DNA from: Nemertoderma westbladi
Lineage: Eukaryota; Xenacoelomorpha; Nemertodermatida; Nemertodermatidae
Direction: 5' to 3'
Length of the DNA: 64,000 bases
Assembly (NCBI GenBank): GCA_032718475.1
Contig: JAUCBJ010000225.1
Span: 1-64,000, forward strand
Shown here: positions 23,018 to 33,500 of the stretch, piece by piece
Layout of the letters: the number at the start of each line of letters is the position of its first letter
Numbering within the stretch: position 1 is the stretch's first letter
Notes under the pieces: generated by a model
Databases searched by the model: none
The model's input: only the letters and a program-made list of their open reading frames with translations
What the model was told of the DNA's origin: nothing
Program-made: the position numbers and the translations under genes

Positions 23018-23140
23018 AATTCTAGTCGATTAAGATATCGTAGCACTTCCCGATACTCTTAGAAGACAAATTTCATAGAATTAAGGATCCTATGTCCCCA
23101 GACCTGCTCTGGGATCAAATTGTGTCAATTATTAACATCA
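23018..23140 (+). repeat. Structured repeat, unit 2
   Basis: Paralogue of unit 1. ATTCTA (23019-23024) pairs with TAGAAT (23076-23081), and CCAGA/TCTGG (23098-23102 and 23108-23112) is kept although the loop changed to CCTGC. The long-range CACCGAT pairing of unit 1 is not preserved. Confidence 0.5.
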
Positions 23141-23751
23141 AATAATAAAATTGACGGGAATAAATTCAAATTCATATTTTAAATGAATTTCATAAATTGT
23201 CATTTTGTACAATTTATAACATTCCCAAAATTCCCTTAATTAATAGATCATGGGAGCGGAGATTCATCCTATTGAGTGTATTAGAGTGCGAGAATCTCCG
23301 ACATATAGTCAATAGCCAATAAAATTAATAAAATCATGTATAAAGAGGATATTGACAATTAAAGAATTACTATTAAATAGCATTCCAGATCTGTATGCAT
23401 GAGAATTACCCTAATTCTACCGCTAGCTTTCCATAATGTCACCATAGCAACACCCACGCTAGAATTAGAAGCAAGTTAAAAGAACAATAGAAAGCTTGTC
23501 ACATTGCATAGCATAGAGAATACATAGCACACTGTTAGTATCCAAGGATACACAGTAATAACGTGACATTCTGGAAGGCACTGACTAACGGACAAATGAC
23601 CTGTATGTGTACAATTGGTGACAGTTGTATGGAATTTGTGCGTTTATAGGTGAATGTTACTGCTAAAGTATGTTTACAGTAGCTAGTCGCAATTGTAAAA
23701 ATAGCCCAACTCTCCTATAGAAAGAACCTAAGTGGATCCAAGCCTTTGGGA

Positions 23752-23856
23752 CGGACAGTGGAGTGACTTGTGCCGGTTATCGTTGTCGTGCTGTTGCTAC
23801 ATGTTGGCGTAAACACCGCGACGACGGTACATCGGCGCTGAGAATCCCACTGTCCG
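23752..23856 (+). other. Long stem-loop upstream of ORF X
   Basis: CGGACAGTGG (23752-23761) is perfectly complementary to CCACTGTCCG (23847-23856). An inner GTTGTCG pairs with CGACGAC here and CGACAAC in beta, so a G-U pair in one copy is an A-U pair in the other. It ends 79 bp before the X start codon. Confidence 0.6.
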
Positions 23857-23935
23857 GGGGCAAAGAGAAGTAGGCAGCGACGCCCGCTCGCCTAAATACA
23901 AACTTATTTGATATTAATAAACTCAGATAGCAGAT

Positions 23936-26900
23936 ATGACGGAGTTGATAGAAGATGATCTTGGTATTAGGGAGCGATATATCCTACCTTTACAAGCATT
24001 TGTGGATAGCTTAATACGCGGTGAAGCTGATCCAACCATTACGGAGGACGATGGTCGTTATATCGAACCGCCGATGTCCCAAGAGCAACTTGCGCGTGAA
24101 TTGGACTATCGAAAATTCACCACTCGCTATACGAATCGTAATGGTACGTATATGGACTTCTTAACGACCGGCCATCCTATCGATTTACATGATACGGACG
24201 ATGTAGATACAGAGAGGGAAATGGTTCTATTTAAATATCATACCCAGCGGAGTCGTAACGATAAACCGAGAATAGATCACGAAAATTCTATTCGTAATCG
24301 ACTGGAAAGAGAAAACGTTGAAGAACCGGATAAACGCATCGACTTCAACGAATACCTAGAATTTTTGAGAGAAACCTATCTCAACATCGCTAGTCAGCAG
24401 AACTTAGAGACTCGATATCCTCAAGGTATACATCACGACCCTGTGGTAGAACTCAAACGGCTCTATTTCACTATGATGTATCTTACCGCCGATCGTCCAC
24501 TACCTGTTATCCCGGATAGTTTTGAACAAATGGAAGAATACTGCAAAACTGGAGAACGATCACCCGCGTTTCCTCTACAGGACGTACGTCTTTGATATTA
24601 TTGTGACGAATGCCCTAGACCCAACCAACAAACTGAAAGACATAAACATCCGCGGAGACGTTGCGCTAAACATAGTTTTACGCGTTACACTTACGGGAGT
24701 TTCGAGCGAAACCTGTTCGACATACCACCCACGATCGCTCGTCTTAAACGATCACTGAATAAACCCATGATCAGAGTTCCGGAATACTCGGTCAGGCCTC
24801 CTCATTCCCTAGTGAGACCTCAAACTCTTGATCCTAACAGTATCACTGATCCTCCCGAGCTATATTCCCTGTTCAAAGACTTAGTGTTACCCGAACAATT
24901 AATCGGTGGTACTCCGGTAGTGGGTTCGTTAGACATCTGCCCATCCTACTTAGCCAGATTGGGACGCGGGCAGCTAATATCGCCCTTTGATCCTTACAAT
25001 CGTCCAGGATTAAACCCGATGCAACCTGCCACGGAAGTCGAGGAGAGCGTTATAAGAAACGCTTTAGACGCCATTCGACAGAAAATCGGAAAGGGAACAC
25101 AAGATTGTTTAGAGAAACGTAAATTACAACAACAAGTCCAATCGGTGAAGGAGTTAGCATTGCCACAATTCGATAGAGAAATCCATACCCTCGAGGAAGA
25201 CATCGAGCTTGGACGCACGTATTCTCTACAAGAATTTTTAGATGAACGCTTACAGAGACAAGCAGAAGAAATTCTACTCGAGGAGAAACACACGAAACTG
25301 GAAGAGAGAGAAGACGCCGCTTTAGCCCAACCGGAAGCTCAAATCCTCATGACGGATCTCTACTCTAAAACCGTTCGTCATCCCTCGATGATTCCACATT
25401 TCGGGGACAAGCTCTTCGCGACGATACAACCTCAACCGGTTGATATCAGTACAGGATCGCAAAATCTTATCGCTGACGCCCCTATGTTACAGCGTCCACC
25501 GATCGAGGCCGCTCGTGTTGACGGTATACTTGTTGAACCTCCGGACAATCGAGCGGATCTTGTCCGTCGCATGGTACACGATGTCAACATACGCGCTAGA
25601 CCTTTACAGAACTCGTTTTATGGGATTAAAGACCACCCTTATTACGTTAATCTGACTCAATATTATATGGTAAAACCAGAAGACCCGACGCATAATTTAA
25701 AGTTTCTACCACTAATAAATCCTCTAGACATTGTCGAACTCGAACAATTGCAGAAACATCTGGATCAGTTAGTAAAGGTAAACTCATTTAGAAAACCGTA
25801 TAACATTTCTCGAATCGAGAAAGATATAGAACCTCCTTATAATCTCGATGGATTTATTAAAACTCGATTAGTCCATTGGAATCTAGATGTATTATTTGAA
25901 GAAGAGAAAATACAAAGATATGGAAATGTGGAGACGTATACCACTCGGCATATGAAGTATAGTGATCTCCATGACGCTAACCAATGCGCCACCTTGTGGC
26001 ATCCAGTAGGGATGACCCTAGAGAACGCCACCAAGGAGTGGAATGAAACTCTTAATGTTATTGAGATGTATGGAGTTGTCACCTACGATAATGAAGGTAG
26101 CGTTCCGGTCGGAGAGCTAGGAACTACGCGCATGATCCACATACGCGGATTAGCTGGTTCTACCCACGTGTTTACGCGAGCGTGTTCCGACGTGATTGAT
26201 TATTCTTTTGAAACTCTCACCGAAACACAAAAGAATCTCCGACATGGACAATTCGAACTCGCGCAGCGTTACGTCATTGACACCGAACGCAAACCGGCCA
26301 TGGGCATCGATGGATCGATGTTACCCCAGCCCGTACTCGAAATGTTGTTCAACGAAAGAATCCTTAAAATCGGCTCAGCTGTTTATGGAGATCTCCAAAA
26401 CGACTTTCGGAATATGGAGGACATTCCATACCCTTTCGTTGATACTCAGCTGATTGCTCCCTGGGCAGAAGGTCGAGGTTTCTTCCGCACCATGTATGCT
26501 AATACGTCTAGCAACATTACAAAGGTGCAACGAACTTCCATCGGACATCTTGCCTTTCAGGAATACGGATGGAATTTCAAAGTCGGAAATCCCATTAACT
26601 ATCAACAAGTATACGGAGACCATTATTCTCGATTATACTTTGATGGACCATTGACCGCACCTGGCGCCATGTATAGCTTCATGAGTGTTCCACTCCGTCC
26701 CTCCTTAGCTATATACACGATCTTTGAAAACACCGCACTTGCCGGTTGGCTAGCCGATGTGTGCAGTCGTACTATACGCGCCCATCCATTAATACTTGGG
26801 ACCAAACTCGCTAAGCTAGATGAACATAATAAATTCATCCGTTTCGAATGTTTCCGGCGATTTTTAACCCCGTTCCGCAACGTGGATAGCCAATTTAAAG

Positions 26901-26997
26901 ACCGCGCTTTGACCAAGCTCAGCCTAAGAGACTCAGCTGCAGAGAAGTTGGATAGCGCTGGATTCGCCATTTTCCAAGAGATTTGTATATCGAACTT
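23936..26997 (+). pseudogene. ORF X: DEDD 3'-5' exonuclease-like accessory protein of alpha (5' part)
   Basis: Open from ATG 23936 to the beta insertion at 26997 except for one TGA at 24593-24595 (codon 220). The reading frame resumes after beta, so the original ORF had about 1065 codons. N-terminal 220 residues: acidic, no known fold. Residues 223-246: Cys/His cluster, C-x2-C-x16-C-x2-H. Residues about 370-470: charged helical/coiled-coil region. Residues about 690-930 resemble the RNase D/WRN/Egalitarian exonuclease fold: Exo I TYDNEG (D718, E720), Exo II KIGSAVYGDLQND (D819) followed by FVDTQLIAP, then GHLAFQEYGW, then Exo III-like YSFMS (Y913) with Ser917 where the last Asp is expected. 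No signal peptide or membrane segment is visible, which argues against an envelope. The fold assignment is my motif reading, not a search result. Confidence 0.6.
26993..26997 (+). repeat. Left target-site duplication of beta (AACTT)
   Basis: AACTT precedes the TG of beta's 5' LTR and recurs at 39117-39121 after its 3' LTR. Joining across it keeps ORF X in frame. Confidence 0.9.
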
Positions 26998-28247
26998 TGT
27001 AAAAGCTTCTGTGGGATATAACTGGCCCCTTTGCTTCGCAATCCAGTTTCCCCCCAGGCGCTGGAATACTCTAAAAAGGTTCTCTAACTGTATATATATT
27101 CCCCTCGCCCGCAAGGTACCATTACAGGTGTTTTGACGGACATAAAAGTCATTCTGCTATATACGTGTTTTGGCGGACATGGTAAGGCAAAAAACCTGCA
27201 ATGCACCAACTACCTTTCACAGCTTAGCCGTGATGATTCATATTACGACATCTAACAGCTGGTTGCTGACATGGAAACAGCCATTGGACGCATGGTTCTT
27301 TGTTTGGCTTGAGCCAATCAGAGCGATTTTTCCTGTCGACGTGTAGCTTTTCGGCCGATCATAAGGAGAGTGTTCAGTCTTACTGTTTTTACTTGATACT
27401 TTGTTGTTATTGCTGTCTAAGCCAGAAACACCGGCTCTAGAGTTAGTTCTTTTCATACTTTGGAAGAAACATTAGTAGGCTTAAGATTATAGAGCGTATA
27501 ACTGTTATCGGTCCATATCAGTGCATATCACTGTACATATCGGTTCATATCATATCTTAACCTACCGTCTTAATAGTTTGCTGTTGTTTGGTTGAATATT
27601 ATTTGGAGAACATTTATAAAGAACCCAAATTTCCCAATTTTCTTGATACACTACAGGTTAGAGAGGCGGGTTATATATATAGCGATTGCGACTTATATTA
27701 TTGTGGTGTGTATTGAATTTAATGCTATTTGATAAGCCCTACATGAGTCCGTGGCTATTCTCTTTATATATGATAAAATTCATTGACGGTAGGCAAATTA
27801 GTGAGCAGTGTTGTGTGTTACCGGTAGTGTGCATGATTGTGGCTGATAACTAAGCATTTCCTAAAGAATGCACCTCATACGTGAATCATAAGCCTTACCG
27901 ACTTACCGTTGTGATTAGTATAAGTCATATCTCTGTTTACTTAGATAGAGCGCCACGTCCTAAAGGAACTGTTAATATTTCCCGAAAGTGAATAATATTA
28001 GTCAGAAATTATTTATTAACGATCAATCGAATAATACAGTAGGCTTCACTGCAATAATAATCTAAGACCTCAGAATCCAGTCTCCCGGGAATATCCAGCG
28101 GGTGAATGGACGCGCACTAGGCTGGCTTCTGCTAATGTTGTGTTTATTGGTATTAAATATTTGTCATCTTCTAAAGTATATTGATAAACCAAAAGACATA
28201 TAAATTTTGGCAGGTTAAACTGCTAAAGGTCTTCAAAAGCGCGTACA
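26998..28247 (+). repeat. 5' LTR of beta
   Basis: TGTAAAAGCTTCTG to GCGCGTACA. It shares variants with 37867-39116 (GGCCCCTTTGC, AAAAAGGTTCTCTAACTG) not found in the outer pair. Confidence 0.9.
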
Positions 28248-30512
28248 ATAACAGTTATTGACTTTATTGCAGTAAGCAATAAAGTTGAAAGTACCGATCG
28301 ACCGGTAAACCTGAACCGGTACTTCTGTAGGTCAGTAGGCCCAACTGCCAGAACCGGTACTGCTGTAGGTCCGTAGGTCCAACTGCCAGAACCGGCACTT
28401 CTGTAGGTCAGTAGGCCCAACTGTCCTAACCGGTACTTCCAGTATAAGTACATTAGTATTATTCGATTTTGATTATAGTATACCGGTAGGTCTTAGTATT
28501 TAATCAGGGAACGGCCGCCCTGGTTTTTACTGAGATTTTACTTATTTCTGTCGGTTTTATTTCCTAGTAAGTAAATATTGAGCTGGAGACGTGTAAGTCT
28601 GCTCAGATTGTTCAGATAACTGTAGGCCAGACTGTTGTCGGATTGTTGTTGGGTTTGGAGAGATTACGGCGTGTGTGGAGTTTGTCCGATAGAGTGCCAG
28701 TTAGTAAGTTGGGGCAACTTGAGTGTAAGGTCAACCCCCTCTTAAAGAATAAGTCGTACTACCGTGTTAGAACGCATACTAACTAACAATTTTGGAATCT
28801 GCACATACTGTAGTTTATTTAGGCTTGACAGTATTCTGCCAGCGTTTTGGCTTGTGTTTGTTTGTGTGGTCTGTCCAGGTACCGTAATAGTTATTACTCA
28901 GATATTTTGTAGGCTGGATTGTTGTCTAGCTATTATTAGGTCTGAAGAGATTACTGCGTGTGTAGAGTTTGTCTGATAAAGTGCCAGTTAGTAAGTTGGG
29001 GCAGTCATAACTGTAAGGTCAATCCCCTCTTAAAGAATAAGTCGTACTACCGTGTTAGAACGCATACTAACTAACCGTTTTGGAATCTGCACATACAGTG
29101 GTTTATTTAGGCTTGGTGGTAGTCTGCCAGCGTTTGGTTTGTATTTTGTTTGAGTATTCTGTACGGGTAGCGTAATATTTATTATTCAGAGTTTATGCGA
29201 TTATTCGCAACATTCATGTCCCCAAGTTTATTCCTACAGTAATTGTGTTTGTTATACATACCGTTATAGTTAAATTAACCCCGGTACTACACGGGCTGCT
29301 TGGCGTAGGTAAAGACTGGTGACTTTGTGCTTCGGTCACTCCAGCAGATGCCGTGGTTCTTTTAACTGTTCAAGTATATTTAACTGCTGATTATTTGTTA
29401 TACCAGTACTTGTACCTAATTTAGGGTTTAGTGTACAGTGCTTTCCGAAGTAATTAGTGTGTAGGCAGTATATTTGTGTTGTAAAGTGGTTAATAGGCAC
29501 GCTGGATCTGGTAGTCCGCGGTAATTAACTTCTAGGTAGGAACAATCCGTGATACATAACATAGTACCTATAGCGATACGGTTATAGGTCGTCAGGCGGT
29601 GGTATTTTCCTATCTGGACAACGCAGTGTATTTACTACTACTTATTATTTTCAAATACCGTAGTACCCTGTCCGTTGTAATAACCAGGATTCTAACCCTT
29701 TGTTAGGCTGGTTTGTAGACTTCCTGTAAAATTACCCTAAAAATTTCGTACGTAATATTTTTGTTGTGTTTAATTAGAGATTTAATCTCACCCGTATCGT
29801 AAGTAATTTGTAGTATTAAGTAACTTAGGTAAATTAGAATTATCTGTTTTAGTGTCCAATAAATAGCACTTCACTGAGAGCGCACAGCTTCTGTGTAGTG
29901 ACTCCCCCAGAAATAATAACATTTATTTCAAATATTGACAAAAACCCTTTTTAAACGGGTATATATATATTATAAATCAACTCAAACGATTTATAAATAG
30001 TAGGCCTGTCATACAACAACTAGGTCTCCATATCAGTTGGACTACTGCTTAAATAACGGTAATAAAGTAAGTTAAAGTAACCAAGTAACCCTAAAATATT
30101 CAGAAATTCAATTATTCTAAAATAATTGACATACCGGTATTTACCATAGGCTTATTAGATTTATTTCTATAAATTTGAGCTGAAATCATACCGGTACTCT
30201 GTAATTAATTCTAGTCCAAAATTATACTGATATACTATAAGTGTAAGCTGCATACCGGTATTCACGATAGGCCTATTATATATTTATATATATTTGTGCT
30301 AAAATTATATACCGGTACTCTGTGACAAATCTAGTCTGTAATAATACTTATATATATATTATAAGCATACCGGTATTCTAATATATTATATATATATCAC
30401 GCTACACTGAGTAGCAGTATCGGTAATTAATTATTAGGCTAACAGTGATACTGAATTACTAGACTTGCTTTAACTGTAATATAGCAGTAGACATTCAACT
30501 GTACAATCAAAC
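28248..30512 (+). promoter_or_regulatory. 5' leader of beta
   Basis: Colinear with 12006-14241: post-LTR hairpin (28262-28284), ACCGGT cluster A (about 28290-28490), 288-bp duplication, and gag-proximal ACCGGT cluster (30130-30425). Confidence 0.65.
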
Positions 30513-33500
30513 ATGGCTGACACAAGGCAAACTCTGTCAGATAGTCTCCTAGAAACAACAGCCTGTTTCTCAGATCAAAGTGTAGAGAATCCCAGACCGA
30601 GGTCTGAAACCCCTCATACTGTAAGAAGGGCAACCCCTGCAGTGGTTGTGTCAGAACCTAGGTTGGTAGAAAAGTTTTCGCAATTTGCGAAGTTAGTGAA
30701 GCGCCGTTGGTCTGTCATAGGCACTCGGGCCCAAGTCAAGCGGGATCAAGAAGAAGCTATAAAACAGCAGCAACCTCCTAGCCAAGAACCTGGTTCTCAG
30801 CGGCCCGATAGCTCCAGTAGTTCGGATACTGTTGAGCGGACGCCAGAACGCGGAGCGAAGATGGCGGATACGGTTTATGATGAGCGGCCAACCTATGAAG
30901 AATCAACCGACGCCACTTCTTCTCAAGTGGAAAGTGAGGTGGAAAGCGAAGTGGAAAGTGAGGTGGAAAGCGAAGTGGAAAGTGAGGTGGAAAGCGAAGT
31001 GGAAAGCGAGGTGGAAAGCGAAGTGGAAAGCGAATTAACAGCAGCAGAGAAGCCGCGAACTAGAGACGCCATTGACATCTATCTGTCAGACTATCAGCGA
31101 TTCATAGGAGACGAAGAGTTGAGGAGACGACTGTCTGGACTTCGCCCTAATAGTGAAGGAACCAAGCTTGTGTTGGACGCAATCGATGCGGAAATGTTAG
31201 CTGCAAACCAAGCTGAATTTGATGAAAAACTCCGCCTCGTTAGAGTCCAAGAAGAACAAGTAAAGAAAAAACTGATAGAGGACCGAAAGGCAGCAGCAGT
31301 AGCAGCGGCTACGGCAGAAGCCGAAGCAGAAATACAAAGAAAGGCAGCGGCGGCAGAAGCAAAGGCGGCCATGGCAGAAGCAGAAGCAAGGGCGAAAAAG
31401 GCAGTAGCAGAAGCAGAACGAAGAGCGTCTGAGCAGACTACCCAACTGGAGTTGGAGAAGCTGCAAGAGACGCAAGACAACATAAATAAACAGTTAACTG
31501 CTAGTCACATGCAAATGATGAGAAAATCTACTCCCAAACGCCAGGGCTATACTTCATCGGAGGAAAGCGAAACCACCGATCCTGAAGGCGGAGGAAATAG
31601 ATCTCGTCTAAGCAGGCATAGAAAAACATCTTACCGTCACAAATTGCCTGATTTGCCCCCAGCTGTTAAAAGACAACTAACTAGCACAGACTTAGGTAGT
31701 GCAGAACCCATAGAACAATTTATCCAGGTCAAAAGACTCCCTACTATAGTCGATGAACCTGAAATAATTAGGCCTGTCGTTCCCAAAGTCACTCCTGTGC
31801 TAGAGACCCCTGCACTTCCAGAGCTTAACTCTAAATTCCCTTTACATAGTACTACACTGCCTGTACCCGGTGGAACAGTCCATGCAAATACCCCTGTCCT
31901 GAGCATTGAGAGAGGAATCAAAGATTTGTCTCCCGTCGTCCCGCGTCAACCCGCTACAATGTTGGCGACTCCCGCTTCGGCGGTTGAGTGGGTAGAAGAG
32001 GGACGGCGGGGGATGAATCTCCTGCTAGGACAGATGCAGGAGACTGTCCACCAACTTAAGGGAACAGTGAGGGAAGGTAGAGCAGAGTTGCAAGAAGTGC
32101 AGCAAAGTATCGCACTAGAACGCGACAAATTAGTCAATATCCAAAAGGGCATACCAATACCCCCTGTAACATTGTGTCAACCTGCTAGGTCTGAAGTATT
32201 ACATGCGCAAGGTGTGGAGCCTACACGCATCTATACTGCTAGTGAAGTAGAAACTCCTATAGCAAACCCTATTAAGGGTGATTATAGACCTGTTATTAAT
32301 GATATTCCCTATAGACCTGATAATGATCCGAGAAATTTATATACCGATAATTCGATATTAAATAACACGATGGCCCAAGAAAGCTTTACGCGTCAGATGG
32401 CTAGAACAGAAGCCCGCCAAGCGGTCAAAGTGGGAGAGATCGTCAAATTCAATGGAGATGAGATGAAATGGTTACCTTTCAACGAATATTACAAAGATAG
32501 CATACAGAACTCTGTACTATCTAACGGAGAGAAACTTAGATTCCTCATCAAGTGCTTGGAAGGACCTCCCAAGTTAATGGCGTTAAAGTTTATTGGACAT
32601 CCAGATGGATTAAGACAAGTTTGGGATACATTAAACATCAGGTATGGTAACAAGGATAACATAGCTAAGTATTTGTATGCAAAATTAGTAGCCCCCCGAC
32701 ACTTCCTTAGTAGCGGGATTATAGAGTTTTCCGATGAAATTCAAGAGATCTGTAGACAATTGGACTGGTTAGGTAAGTCTCATGAATATCAGAGTTCCAT
32801 GGTTATTGCAGCAGTAGTATCTACTTTACCTAAGGGTGGAGTATGTACACGCTGGGACAAGAAAGTGTTGTACATGAATGAACAACAACGACGAAGCCCT
32901 ACCATGACTGATCTCATGTCCTTCTTAGATAGCGAAGTAAAATTACAACTTATAAAGCAGTCCAGAGAGAAAACATCGGAAAATAAGGTAAGTGAGAAAC
33001 CCGTTTCTAGGAGAAGGATAATACCAGTGTGTTATACTGACGACGGCGAAAGCCAAGCTTCTCAAGAAGAGGACAGCGGGAAAGACACAGCAAAATCTTA
33101 CTATGACAACAAGACCTATAAAGACGTAAGTAAATACAAGTCTCGAACCAGTGACAGGAGAGAACAGATAACAATAACTCCTCCTACGTCTCCTAAGAGA
33201 ATTCACGGAAGAAAGCCCGAAGAAAGAACGAGGGTGCATAATGTTACCCAAGGTAAGGTGAGTAACATCAAAACAAAATGTGCGCTGTGCGACGGGCCCC
33301 ACCGTTTGAGTGCGTGTGCTGAATTTCTAAAGAAATCCCTTGTAGACAGACGTACAGTCCTGTGGAATAAGCGGTTATGCTATAATTGCCTCAGATCAGG
33401 ACACCAACGGCGAACCTGTTACTCCGACGTAAAGTGTGCAAAGTGTGGCGCGAAACATCACATCTTGTTACACAGTGAGTTCGAACGAAACAACCAGAGT

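Larger units (their letters stand above)
22307..23935 (+). promoter_or_regulatory. Hairpin-rich spacer between pol and ORF X
   Basis: 1.6 kb without a credible ORF, colinear in beta (34713-36339). It holds two related structured repeats (22856-22962 and 23018-23140), a GGAGATTC/GAATCTCC stem (near 23260 and 23290), a CTAATTCTA/TAGAATTAG pair (near 23410-23470) and a long stem just before X (23752-23856). X must be expressed across this spacer by a spliced or separate transcript or by internal initiation; the sequence does not decide which. Confidence 0.6.

Noticed and set aside
16684-24595. UGA recoding (Cys, Trp or selenocysteine) because alpha's two interior single-codon stops are TGA
   Set aside because: The gag TGA is TGC in beta and gamma, so it is a simple point mutation; normal TGA stops end other ORFs here, and the frameshifts show ordinary decay.
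23936-26997. ORF X as a retroviral-type envelope
   Set aside because: No signal peptide, transmembrane segment, Cys-rich ectodomain or fusion-peptide-like stretch is visible, while exonuclease-like motifs are.
24767-27136. ORF end at 27136
   Set aside because: The codons after 26997 are beta LTR sequence; the true X continues after 39121.
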